DNA from: Liolophura sinensis
Taxonomy: Eukaryota; Mollusca; Polyplacophora; Chitonida; Chitonidae
Length of the DNA: 64,000 bases
Direction: 5' to 3'
NCBI RefSeq assembly: GCF_032854445.1
Contig: NC_088298.1
Span: 10,591,504 to 10,655,503 of the forward strand
Shown here: positions 42,699-55,484 of the stretch, in pieces
Layout of the letters: each line of letters begins with the position of its first letter
Position numbering within the stretch: position 1 is the stretch's first letter
Program-made: the position numbers and the translations under genes
The notes under the pieces: model-generated
The model's database searches: none
Told to the model about the DNA's origin: nothing
The model's input: only the letters and a program-made list of their open reading frames with translations

Positions 42699-43964
42699 CT
42701 AAGCAATCACGCAGTGTACACATCTCACGAGAGAGACAAAAAGTGGTACCGAATTAGACCGAGCGGAACCCAGCGAGCCCGTGTGGTACCGAGCGGGACT
42801 GAGTCTATAGGATGCGGCTAGTAACACCAATATGGACTGTCAACAGAACCTCTAACCCAAAGGCACCCTCAATGACACAACTGTTTCCAACCAAGAGAGA
42901 GCACTGGGACAGATAATCATTACAAAATGCCATACGTCCATCACATATTGATATCGGAAATAAGCAGCCCTACAGCTTAACTGCAAAATTAGAAAAAAGG
43001 ACACACAACAATATAAACACTACAGGTGATAGTTAATAATCTATACAATAGAGTACAATATCACTCCAAGGAATTCAATGCATGCTTCTATGGTATACGG
43101 TTACTCCGTGGCCTGCTATTCGATAAATTTGGTCATCTAGTAAATTGGGTTTTCCTGTTGCCCCCCTCCCACCCCGTCATAACCAACCCCCTGCCCTCCA
43201 AACCGTCTACCAGGCTGCATTGTTAACAGGTCTGTCAGGAGTCACTGAATCATTGCCCGGCATGCTAATACTCCCGCCTCTCAGTTCCCTTTAAGTGGGC
43301 TAAAAAGCCCCTTAATATCTCAATACTCGTAATTGTTTCCCCAAATCGGCCGTTTTCGCTGACACTGCCCACCTTTGGCATTTCCACACTTCGTTCCCTT
43401 CTGGTAATTAGTAAATTAATAACCGCTCCCCATGTTTCCATCCCTTGTGGGTCGTTGGTAAATTACAGAATGAATTCGGACTATTACCAAATATCAATGC
43501 GCGCGGAAGATAACTTTTCCATATTTGAGGCTCCAGTGACAAAAAAACAGTGAAATGTATAACTGATTCTAATGCCAATGTAGAAACAAAGAATACTTGA
43601 CATTGCCCGATCCAAGTGCTGCAGTTAAAAAAAAAAGATATTTACTAACTACTATTCACAATAAAGTTAAATATAAATCTTTTACATCTTGTTAGCACTG
43701 TTACTAATGTTATATAACGAAGGGGACCAAACTGACATTCTCTATACAGCAAGCCATCATCAGCGGCTTGCAAATATGCATGAAGTTATGTTCGATATGC
43801 TGATACCAATAGCGAACTGACTTACTTGTATTCTAAAAGTATTGTCTGCCACTGGGACAACGGCATCACAAATTAACTTCTGTTCAATATTCAACTGTAA
43901 AATTTGTTAGGGTAGAATCAGCCTAGTGTTGAAAGCTAAAGCCGGCATGAGTTATTTATTTATT

Positions 43965-44170
43965 TGTTAGGTTGTTGTTTAACGCCATGCCCAAGATGAG
44001 TTATTTATTTATTTCGTTGTTGTTTTACCCCATATTCAAGATTTTTTAACTGATGAAATGGCGGTTTTATGGTTGTAGGAAAGCAGAGGGCATGGGATAA
44101 ACCATAGCAAACCTTGGCAAGTTACTGATGAGCTTCACCACCTGTGACCTACACATATTTGCACACCATA
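43965..44170 (-). mobile_element. decayed repeat with SINE-like tail
   Basis: Two TTATTTATTTATTT(C/G) runs are each followed by GTTGTTGTTTAACGCCATGCC-like sequence and CAAGAT, resembling the reverse complement of a SINE 3' end. The body is not alignable to families A or B by eye. Confidence 0.35.
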
Positions 44171-45405
44171 TTTTTGGAAGACACAGTGATCTTAATACAA
44201 CTAACGTGTAAACGAAGGCGGAAATGCATGAAGGCGTTACATTCTTGGCGTTAATTTCAATTGTTGATGTTGTTTTGTAATTCTGTGTATAAAGTCAATA
44301 TAAAATGGTTCTCTTTTATTAATTAACGTGTACAATTTCTAGAGGTTGATGCCTCATGGTAGTTCATCTTTGTTTACGATACGGCGGTGATAACTCTGAC
44401 AATGTAAACCTAATAATACATGTATAGGGCTGGATGAAAAGGAGTTGAGTTGTTAAATGTTACGTTAACGGATAATAATCTCTCTCCTCTCACAGCACAA
44501 GACCAGATCCCCCGAGGGCTTGTCCAGTCATATGTCCCGTAATATCTCACACAGCGGCCAGATCAAAGGCGATTAGATAATCACATTGTTTACATGTACT
44601 ACAAAGTACGCACCGCAAGCAATACCGGTACTAATTTATACCTGTGAATTGGTAAACAATTAAGGCAGGAATAGGGCACCAGAAATTCAGCAAAATTACA
44701 ACATGAATATTTCAAAATATAGTAATTTCACGCAATTGTATAGGCGACACAGCTACTGCGCCTCATGCACGCGGGAGACATTTAGAATTTAATATTTTAT
44801 ATGTATTAAGCAGGTAAGGGCTGTAGATTGGCTATTGTGTTAAAGACGCTATACCGGCGAGGTGCAGACTGACGAGGCTGACATTTTGTGAAGGTAATTA
44901 TTTGGGCTATTGTAAAATAACAGCAAAAATTTGATTGGATTTGAACTAATCCCCAGCATAACGTTAAGTTCGACTGCATGTGTGGACAAGTCATATGAAT
45001 GAATGTCAGAACTGTAACGTGGTTTCACCCAAACTAGTAATTCAGGACAAAACTGGTTGTACAGTTTCTTACGAATAAAAACAATTATTATTATAGATAT
45101 TAAGACAACATAAGTTGTATACAAAAATCAATTAATACTGCAGCAAAACAAGAACGCGATGTGTTGGGCGAAGTAGTAATTTATAAAATAGGAGGTGTGT
45201 AAATCCCGAAAATTTAAGACACTGTAAGCAAAGTTAAACTCACATTGTTCTAGAATTTCTGTGAACAACTTTAAAATGTGACTGACAATAAAACACTTTT
45301 GAGTTTTGAGTTGTAGGCTGTATCTCACGCTTAGTTCATTGCAATACAAGTGAAAGACATATGTTACCGTGGTAGTTTACAATCCACTTAGGCTCTGATA
45401 ACTCT

Positions 45406-45628
45406 CAGGCGCCGAGAACACGAAGCGATCTTAGACTTATGTTAAGATTTCAAATCACTTAGTGATTGTTATTTCTTATGTAACAAGGTCAAAATAGTGT
45501 TTGACAAAATATGTTCTGGGTAAGTTGTTGTAAAACAAATTTCCCCTAAAAGACGGAAAGGGACATACCAAGTTTAATGGTTGAAATCTTTACTTAAGTC
45601 TAAGATCGCTTCGTGATTCTGAGGCCTG
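45406..45628 (+). mobile_element. 223-bp MITE with terminal inverted repeats, copy 1
   Basis: The ends CAGGCGCCGAGAACACGAAG... and (reverse) CAGGCCTCAGAATCACGAAG both continue into CGATCTTAGACTTA. The interior matches copy 2 (59622-59847, opposite orientation), for example AACAAGGTCAAA, TTCTGGGTAAG and AAAACAAATTTC. No coding capacity. Confidence 0.88.
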
Positions 45629-46423
45629 TAACTTAAACCCGAAACATGTAAAATATGTTGCCTTAATTTAAAGTGAATATTAAGGGAGGACAAAGTGAGG
45701 ATAGAAGGATAAGGAATCGACATTGATTGGCCAACTATGGAGATAGGATTCTTAGGTTAAAGCCTCCAGCCGTGGTCACGCTTGAATAATGTAGTACCTA
45801 GAATCCATGTTAGCCCTGAACTTGTCTTTCTCTCACACCAACCAATCAGTGACGATTCTGTATCCCTCTGAAACTGCTGGAAAACTATAACGCGAATTCC
45901 CACAAAAGTTATATTTATATACAATGCACACTGAAATATTTTGTATTAACAGGTTTTTCTAATATGCGTCGCCCCACCGGTGCGTTTCCGTCGAAATTTG
46001 TCACAGGTCTTGTTCCACAATGTGAATTCACTTCATCTTTACAAAAATGTTTGTCTTAGATTTACGTCTGAAATTGCTATTCGATAATTAATTGCAGGTC
46101 TCAAATAAACAATCTATTTATATAATAAGCCTGAATAGATTTATGCCTACTATTTTCATCTTGTGTTCATGTCAGATATAGAAGATCTAGAAATAGGCAA
46201 TGAGTGATCATCATCGAACAGATTTAGCTCGGGATGACCGTGACCTACAGGCGGCTCCTCTGACGACATCACAGATATTAGTGCAATGACGACGTTCACC
46301 CGCCGGTAGAGTTCATTGTTTTCAGGGCATGGCGTATGCAACATTTCTATCCGTGGATTCCATGGTTACCGAGGCCAATTGCGCGGACCGCCTTCCCGCG
46401 ATGCGATCGATTGGAAAAACGGC

Positions 46424-46532
46424 TATATTTGGAGCGCGTGACGTCAGCCTTGCGCGGGGTGACGTCAATGAAGGGAACTTTCAAGCTCAATGAGCTATTT
46501 TTCGCTTTATCGATCTGTACGGTCATATATAC
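46424..46532 (+). promoter_or_regulatory. promoter-like block: CArG-like box, two perfect CREs, TATA
   Basis: CTATATTTGG (one mismatch to a CArG/SRE box) near 46424, TGACGTCA at 46439-46446 and 46460-46467 inside a CpG-rich stretch, and TATATACGG at 46526, with a TTCATCT initiator-like site about 24 bp further on. This is classical immediate-early promoter architecture on the + strand. TATATA is itself palindromic, so bidirectional use toward NR4A (7 kb away, minus strand) cannot be excluded. Confidence 0.45.
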
Positions 46533-46549
46533 GGCGCTGCGTTGGTTTC

Positions 46550-47255
46550 ATCTAAACCTGACCAGCGGTGAGTTTCTCTTTCCCCATCTCCCCCTTCCCA
46601 ACAGTCGTCTGTCTCTCAGCTCCCCTCCCCCGCCGCAGAAATCGAGATAAACAAGTCCATCATATCTATATATTTCCTTGTTTTGTTTTCCTTTCCACAG
46701 AAGCCACCAAAAGTCAGAAGCCAAGCTTCTACCACTAAGTCTGTTGCCTATTCGCTCTGTCAAAACACCGTGACTGGAAGAATTTGAAACGAGAAAGTAT
46801 TTTTTCAGATTTTCTCAAAAATTGTACGGAAATTATAAGAGATGAACAGTATTTCAGTAGAGGTGGAGCGAGATCAACCACAGAGTTGAATCAGAAACCC
46901 TCAAATTCTGACAGATTTCCAGTGAAAGAAGACATCACAGTTTTCGGCATGTACGCTGATGTCCCCCTCAGAAGTGCAGTACATACAACCACCTTCAAAA
47001 ATCAGAGGGAAATACGCGACGAAAGCTGTAATCAATAGACTCTTCACAACATGGATTCTTTCCGAAGATTCTAGATAACAACAGACCTCGTGGATGATAT
47101 CCATTACCTTAAAGCCAAGGTGTTCCACGCCAAAACATGGAACTTCGGTCAGGCTGCAGGTTCAGATTGGTGCCTCGAGGTACAGACTACCAATGATTTG
47201 GTCCACGTCTCTCAGATGATAATTCCAGTGCCAAATCAGGGACAGAATCGACATG
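46550..47255 (+). other. possible transcript downstream of the CRE/TATA block
   Basis: A consensus donor GCG|GTGAGT at 46567/46568, a pyrimidine-rich 133-bp intron ending TTTCCACAG at 46700, an exon-like stretch 46701-47255 and a second donor ATG|GTAAGC. Open frames inside are short, lack good ATGs and resemble nothing known (for example a 30-codon frame from about 46948). A non-coding or 5' UTR exon is as likely as a coding one. Confidence 0.25.
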
Positions 47256-50200
47256 GTAAGCATAAATACGTCAGAAAATTAATTTCTTACAATTGTGTAT
47301 AATTGTTGTTCCATAAATTCATTGATTTCAAAGAAATTGTATTTACTCTTTGCTCCCTCGAGTCTATGTATATCAGTAAGATGTCTTGGACTTCAGTCAG
47401 ACTTATAATCTTAATTCGTGGTATAATACCTGGAGTTATATTTGAACATACATTCTAACTTCTTTTATATTCTGTCATGAAACTCTAAGACAACTCTAAA
47501 AACTTTTAATGCAAGTCACTGTTTTCAAACTAAGACTAAATCTGATTTAAGACTAAAACAGATTTGTGATCTGGCAGCCGAATATTTATAGATCACTACC
47601 AGGAACGTCACCTGCATGGACCGACTATATATAGTACGCCACAAATGGTCCGTTACAAATTTACAAACGCTCAGAATCTATCTTTATATTCTCATTTAAG
47701 ACAAAACTTAAGTTCAAAGGTTTAACTATTCATAGTAACGTTAACATATCATAAAGCTCCAGATGTATTAATTAGCAATGTAAATTACACCTTTTATTTA
47801 CTCTGAAATAAACTTCTGTACGACGGGTCTATGTTTCGGCATGGTTTGTAAATAATTAAATTGCTAGATATTCGATCGGGCATCGACGGAACCAGCAAGT
47901 AAATCTTAGAGATGATATTATTACGATCAATTTGTACAGAGGTGATAAGGTTTTCTTTAAGCGCACGTGCGCAATTAAGAGTAATTAGAGAGTATTGTCA
48001 GGTTGTGGCTACAGCGAGCGATTCCGGTATCGGAGGAGGGGATCGCAAACTTTCGGCAGTCACGGGATGACATTTAGCTTCACTTGAGCAGTGGACAAAA
48101 CAAAAAGCGAAATTTTTAAGTTTATTTGCCTTTTGTCAGAGCCTCTGGAGGGAAATTGTTTGACTAGGTTAATCACTCCAGTAAAATATTTATCAGTCTA
48201 TACGGTCATCGCCATTTTAACAGGCGCAGGTCAAAATGGGTTACGAACTTCCTTCGGCAAAACTCGGCCGACAAAGGTTCAAATTAAACAATGAAATTTT
48301 TCCAGAGAAAAATCGGTTCAAATCAATATCCAAAAGTTTGCACACATATGAATCTCTTTGTTATGCGTTCACAAACCTCACCTTCATATAATTTCAACCA
48401 ACCTTAGCAGCTTATTAAAATTTAATGCCGCCATTGATTTGTTATAAAAAGAACAACAGTGCAATGTTAACGAAAACGGACTCGCACTGGGAAACTCGGT
48501 GTAAACAGTGTAACTCGATAAGCATGGGGATCATCCGGCATGGCGTCCCTATACCAAACGGTAATCGTTGGCGTCCTCTTCTGGAGAAATATTGTAAAAT
48601 TTGCTGGTTTCCCCCGATTAAACGTGTCCGTCAAAGGACTGGTGTCTACCTGATATGCATTCTACATCTTTATACAAATACAACGATTGCACAACTTGTG
48701 TGTTTTGCTCCATGGCTCTTGTTCCGCACATTAACGAAGGTTCCTACTCTGGAAAATGGACAGATCCGGATTCACAGCAGGTCTGGGTTTTCATAGATCT
48801 ATCGATGTTAAACACATCCCTTAATAAACAACATGGTCTGATTTTCCTCATCTGAACTGTTGGATCTGATAATGTTAGCATATTAATGTATATTTACATA
48901 TAATATATATTACTGACCAAGAATAGTCTTTACAACAAACGAAATTACGCATAAAGATGATATTGCATGGGAGAATTGGTTTTTTGCAAATGATGCAAGA
49001 CATTCATACGAGGCCCATTTTCACAAGTACGTATACATGTGATTTAAAACTGTATTTCTCACAGTATATACCGTGTAGCGTCACAGTAACGTCATCACGA
49101 TATACTGTAAGTAAATGTACAGTGTCAGATGCTTGATTATAAGCTCTCGATAGGCATGTAGGCACCAACCGACTCAGTCCAAATCTGAACAAAACAACGG
49201 GTGTCGTAAATTAAGTGGCAATTGATAAATTACAATGGCTGCATTTATTGAATTGACATAATTGTGCGATTAAATTTATTATCGTCCGCGTGAACTACCC
49301 AGGATGGTGCTGATGACGCTAAATTGTTTTGTTTGTTCTGTTTAATAAATGAGAAAAAATAATTCTTTCCCTTTTTACAACTATACAAAGGATAAGTAAA
49401 ACATTATATGTTTATATACACCCTACATGTTTAGTATATTTGGTTCTATATATGTATGTTATATATTTTAATCATTCAAATTTCCCACTTAGGATTTACT
49501 ATCGTGCTTATGCATACTGTCGTAAATTTCCTTTTTTTATACCCAGTTCAAATATTATGTATTTCATGTTTTCCACAACAAACACATTCTACTGCGTGTT
49601 GAATTAGATTCAAAAGAATAAACACTGTGTAAAAAGTTAACGGGAAAAATGTACCATTGTCAGTTGTTGTACATATGTTGGAAAATTCCAGATTGGCTTA
49701 AAAAACTCGAGTTACAACTTGACAGACGCACAACTGTTTTGCGTAAAAAAGTGGTACTTTGGGAAAAAGGGAGAGGATTATATGGGGAATTTCTTAGAGT
49801 GAAGCTCAAACGATCCTTGTCAGACTGTCCACATTCCGATTCAACACACGGGCAGTCAGAGAATGGTACCAAAAGTGGCGGGTAATTGACCCCAAGCCTT
49901 CAAGGTACCACCCACCATTTACCCCCCAAAAGGGGAAAATTTTCCTTTCTCATATTGTCCTATATGGCCATATAGACTGGCAGACAACGAGACTGAAATG
50001 TAGAGAGCGTCGCGCCTTAATTGTTTAATATCATTGTTGACGCTGATCAAAAGTTGTCAAGAAAATTATTTAGCTTTTTCTCAAATATACAGACATGTTT
50101 CAGAATAAAAATTAGACTCATTCAGCAAACTGCCATAACAACGATACGAAACAGTGGATTCATTTGTCATTTTGTCTGAAGACTTATTCTCTCAGTAAAT

Positions 50201-51604
50201 AAAAAATGAAAACTAAATTGTAAACATTTTTTCAGTGTTACATTTATATTACTGTCAAACGTTATGGTTTTCACTTTGTTAAAGCTTTGAAATTCAAATT
50301 AACATAACGCAGTGATAATGCCGAACGTGACAAGTTGCTTCACTGATTTCCGATCTGCAACTGACGACGGACTTGGGGCGAGTACACAGCTTGTTGGCTT
50401 GGGTGATCTTCGTCCACTGGAGTCTGACTCATAACGTACCATCCCACATTCCCGAGAAAGTTGTAGAAATTAGAAAGACCCCGAGTAAACGTTGGTCCAG
50501 GCTGCCAGTGCCACCGTGCCGGGCCCAGCCGTGGCGTGTTGGTATGTCAACCCTTGTAAGACCCTCGCCACTGTCAGAGCGGAACCTCTCTCATAAAGCA
50601 GCCTAAGTTTGCTGTATACCCTTTGTTCTTGTGCCAGAAAATTCTGTAGCGCTTAAACAGTTATCTGTCTTATTTTCTGTAATTCAAGTCCAGGAACACC
50701 TGAAAATTTGCAACTATGATCAATGGATTTTTTTTTACCTAATTCTGCTTAAGCCATGGTGCTACGGGGCGTGTATGTTACTTCTTCAGTATATGCATGA
50801 AAAGTTTGAGTGAAGCCCTGTGTGAGCTAGATTGATGATTGGCCGGATTTCACTGGTAACACGTGACAATGTGTAAAAAATTTTTATACTACAGTGTTGT
50901 TAATTATAAAAAAATAAATGTATACAGTTTCTGGCTTGAATGGATTTTTTATTTTTTAGTTTTTGGTTCAAGTTTATAAGAGAAACAAAAAAACCCCAGG
51001 TTATTTAATATAATTTAAGAATAGAGAAATAGAAAGTGAATCCGACGGAGACTGGGTGAAACAAAAAATAGAATGCGCCGAATGAATTGAATGGCTGGCT
51101 TTTGCATGCATTTTATATTAATTAAAAAGAATAACTATGGCAAGAGCTTTAATTTAGCACATCAATTATCTACAGCTACCAGCAAATAGCACATAATTCA
51201 CTGATGGATATAATTGTTCGTTTCTTTAATAATTGTTTGATTCATCACTAAAAGCAACAACAACACCCCCTCCCCCCCCCCCACACACACACAAAGAAAA
51301 AAATTGTGAAGCATACATATCCGACTGACAGCAATATTTGTTTCTCCACGCATGTGCTTCTTGATGAAACAGGAAAGGTTCTCTTTTCAACCTTTTTGTC
51401 CATTAAGATGAGAGCAAACATGAACTTTCAAAATACAGTAATATTTTTTTTACGACAAATGCGGTGGAATTAATTTTCTTCCAAACAGCCAATTGTTTCT
51501 CTCTTTCAGCTTCATCTATTTACAGTAATTTTTAAAAGATAGTTTAATAAGTATTTTATGCTCATGACATATTATTGTTTTCATTTCATGCATTTACTTA
51601 AAAA
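47256..51604. other. gene-poor region
   Basis: No coding exon recognised. Single-copy looking AT-rich DNA with unremarkable short open frames (for example 48425-48796 + and 49649-49885 +). There is a C-run joined to (AC)n at 51264-51294. Confidence 0.4.
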
Positions 51605-51822
51605 ACAATTATTTGATTAGTGTTTTTCGCCGTACTCAAGAATATTTCACTTATACGACGGCGATCAGCAGTAAACCCAGCGGAACCCAGGGAAAACAAT
51701 GACCATCCGCAGGTTGCTGCAGACCTTCCCACGTATGGGCGGAGGCGAAGCCAACATGAGCTGGACTTGAACTCACAACGACCGCATTGTTGAATGCACC
51801 TCGGCCACGGAGGGCCTGCATA
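51605..51822 (-). mobile_element. SINE family A, reverse orientation
   Basis: TTTGATTAGTGTTTTTCGCC, GTACTCAAGAATATTTCACT, the core, AACCTGCGG complement and GGCCACGGAGGGCC head. It has an internal deletion in the core compared with 11754. Confidence 0.88.
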
Positions 51823-53319
51823 TATAAGTATATACACATATACTGTATACAACTGCAAAAATACACTCTCTAAACTGTAGTGTTAAATTTAACATAATTT
51901 TACAGTTGACATCATATTATTATACTGTATAATGCCAGAGGGACACGATATTAGCAATAGCCAGATACACCAAAATAAAAAAGCATATGAATCCTGTCGG
52001 AATGACAAGTCTGTCTTTAATAACATTATAGTTTATAGGAATAACGTAACCTATTATGCCATCGTTTTCTGTCTATTGAGCAGAATACCTTTAGAGTATA
52101 CGTGTACATAAGGCAGATAAATGCTAGTATTCGACCAAAGCGTGTATAGTGGGTACACTGTACATGCGTGGAAAACGCATTCATTCAAACAGGTGTCTGC
52201 GCATTACTCTAAATTCAGAAAAGGCAAGGACTTTTTATGCTCGAATCGTGAGCGATAAAATCAATACAGGTGTGGTAATTGTTAGATGACGTCTTCTGTG
52301 ACAACAAAATGGTTACATATGTTTTCTTTGTTTGTTTTTTTTTAGAGAAAAACATCCGCACTGTTTAATTGATATTTAATTGGTCTATAAACGCCAAGTA
52401 TAACATACGCTATAATATCGCAGCATGGTGATGCACCAAGCGCAAGCGACAATCCACAAATGTTCACAGATACATACACGCAATCATTCTCTAAAATATA
52501 ACGCCATATACCTACAGTTAAGAGCCGATACTCATCAAAACATTCAAGCAGAAATTAACACCTGGTTACATTGGCTGATTTATTGCACGTCATCCTGTGG
52601 CGTCACAAAGTCACATGACCAGCCTGATAACAATCGAACTCTGGTGCGACGATCGTTTTTCCGGTTATTTTTATTTTTCATATAAGCAACAGTTCATCGA
52701 TATTTCCGCTATTTTTAACCGGTGTATAATAAAACAATCGAGAATAGGTCCGCGTCTTCTATTCTTGGAAGGCTACGCCTATGACCACAATCGATTTACT
52801 TCCATCGTATATTTAAAAGTATATATATAAATATATATACATAAATGTTTGTGTGTATATATAGAGATAAATGTCTTTTTATGGAAGCGGAAAACAAATA
52901 ACATTTATAGCTGACGTCGCAGGTGGGTTTGAGTCCAGGTGGAGGTGTATAAAGGCTCGTGGACAAAACTCTCGTCATGATATGCTGCATTCCTGTTATC
53001 ATCTAGGATTCGTTGGTGGAAATATGAGCATAACGAGGGAAAGGACAAGGAGGGGGGGGGGGGGTAATTTGTCTTGGCTAATTCATGTCAGTACTCAAAA
53101 GAAATGGACATTTGTTTGGCACAAATAGAGAATATATATGTATACCTTGAATCATGCTGATTTCATTAAGTCACGCCTAGGCTATATGTACACAAGAAGA
53201 AGAAAGATATTTGCAATAGCAGAGTTAATGCCGTTTTCGTCCATGTCAGAAATAATGGCCAATCCATCCACCTCTCCACGTGTATTTATTTATACATTTA
53301 TCTGTGTTTTACAGGGCAC

Positions 53320-53525
53320 TGGACAATGGACACCAACTCCGTGGACTGAGCAGTCTGCAGATGCCGAAAAAACCTTGCCCTACCCCTGGGGAAACCAGCA
53401 AATTTCACCATACAAACATCGGGACCCTGGGTAAAACCGCAGGCGAAGCTGCGAGCGCCGGATTCGAACACCCTACCCCAGTTACCGAGGGATAGTAATC
53501 TTAATTTTAGCAATGTAACGCCACT
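53320..53525 (-). mobile_element. tRNA-derived SINE-like element, reverse orientation
   Basis: On the minus strand, GGGTGTTCGAATCCGGCGC is B-box-like and ACTGAGTGGCGTTACATTG precedes it as a possible head. Body boundaries are uncertain. Confidence 0.4.
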
Positions 53526-55409
53526 CAGTCTCGTCGGTTTCAAAGACGTGCTGTAATGACGTTCATTTTGGACATAACGCAAATAATTTCGCGATCAAAG
53601 GGTTGCCATAACATCGTTGATGCACAAGGACAGCCAACGTGGCGTTAAACCTTAATCATTTACTCCCGATCAAAGGGTTTCGCAAAAACTATAACTTAAC
53701 TCAGTCTGGACAAGAATTACACTCCGTCTAAAAACATGCACCATGATAAGATACGAAAACCTTGGGTGTAAGAAATATTCTTGGTGTAATTATTCTATAC
53801 AATGGTAAATGGGAGGGTCAGCGTCATCCCATACTTAAATCCCAAAGCCCCCATATATGCCTCTTCAGTGGCAGACAGACGTTGTTTGTAAACGGGCTTG
53901 CCCCAGGGGGTGGAGGGTCGGGAAGAGTGGAGGACGGGGTATAACGGGCACGTGCCGCTCGTGAGTGGTCACTCACCCTCGGGGCTTGACCAGCAGAAGT
54001 GTCCAGTATAGGAAAACGGGTATCAGTTAGAGGCTCAGTGTGCACACGTATACGGTGGGGTTCATTGTATACGGTGGACTATTGTGAACATTGTTGGACA
54101 CTCCAATAGTGGCGCATTGTAATGTGTTAAGCAGTTACATATCTTCCATCAAAAGCTACCGGAGTTAATCAAAACTGGTGCATAAAAACATCCCATCTGC
54201 ATTATGTGGCCGATTAGAAGACATAATATTTAAAGAATAAAAAAATTTTGTATTAAGACCGTCACGAACGTATGCACGTTAACATGTTCTATTCCTGTAG
54301 AACATATATTTTAAAGAATGGAAAAATAATTTCTTTACAAATTTTTGTCTATTCTTTTGTTTATTCATTTCCTAAAAACTAAAGCCATAATGACTTACAT
54401 TCAATTATTGCACACCTGTAGATTTATTTCGGGATCAAAGGAAGCTAGTATCAGGTTACAAATAGTCTATGATTTTGCTAACACAAAGTCAAATAAGAAG
54501 TGCGTTAAGAGGTGGACAACACGTGGCAAACTCGTTGAAACGACAAAAAAAAAAGAAAAAAAAAGAAAAATCGAGGAAACAAAAATCGAAAACCTGACCA
54601 ACGAAAGAGTATCGATATATCCCGATAATTTTTTTCTTTTCATTCAACCCAGAAGCTGTCCTTTTGCAAACTGTAACGGCTGGTTGACAGGTACTCGTTA
54701 AACAAAAAACAACAAAGGCACCATCTCCGCGCGCGCGCGGCGTTACGGGCTATTGCCTGCATGTGTGGCCTCGACGAACAATTCTCTCAAGCCACTATGT
54801 TATGTCTGAAGCTGACGTGCATGAGCGAGAGAATGAACTCATGACGAAGAAGAAGAAGAAAAAAGACAGCGTTCGTGTGCTACAGTTTGAAACACCGTCT
54901 GTGAAAATTTAAACAAAACGGCTTTGAATTGCGATTAGCATACAAAATAAGGTGAGAACATGTCCAAACCAAATATTAAACACATGAGTTGGGTTGTGTT
55001 AGAGGCTTCATTCCTATGACTGATGTGCGCCACTGCAAGGCAAAACATACATTATTCTGCAATGTCTAAATCATTATTATAATCAGTCTTTAAGAGGGGG
55101 GGGGGGGGGTGGATAAATTTATTGTTTAATCGCAGTGGTAAATTTACTTTTCAAATGAGGTAGTATACGCAGAGTTAAAAGTTAAATTTCAATTGTTTAT
55201 TGAGTTGACAGTGGATATTCAACTTCACACCAACCGCATACATGTATAAGTTAGTGCCTGTATCAACTATATGCTTTTGTGTGTCAATGCATATGTCTCT
55301 CTGAGCATGTATACTATATCTATAGATAATAAACACTGAACCACCATCACTTACTTATATGAGAAGGTATATCACCCAGTACCATGCATGCAGTGTTTTC
55401 TTTTCCTTA

Positions 55410-55484
55410 GAGTGAGTTATTGCTTGTGGTTTAACGGCGTACTTAACAATTTTTCAGTTTCAGACGACAAAGGAGTCCTTAGAG
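55410..55484 (-). mobile_element. SINE family B, 3' fragment, reverse orientation
   Basis: AGTGAGTTATTGCTTGTGG, TTTAACGGCGTACTTAACAA, TTTTTCAGTTTCAGACGAC, AAAGGAGTCCTTAGAGT is the reverse complement of the family-B end seen at 24270-24340. Confidence 0.8.

Larger units (their letters stand above)
39483..46330. other. upstream region of NR4A
   Basis: No recognisable coding exon; the 5' UTR exon(s) and promoter of NR4A should lie here or beyond but are not identified. It holds a SINE tail, three tandem-repeat loci, a decayed repeat at 43965-44170 and a MITE (45406-45628). GCGTATCACGTGAC-type sequence near 40930 includes an E-box. Confidence 0.45.
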
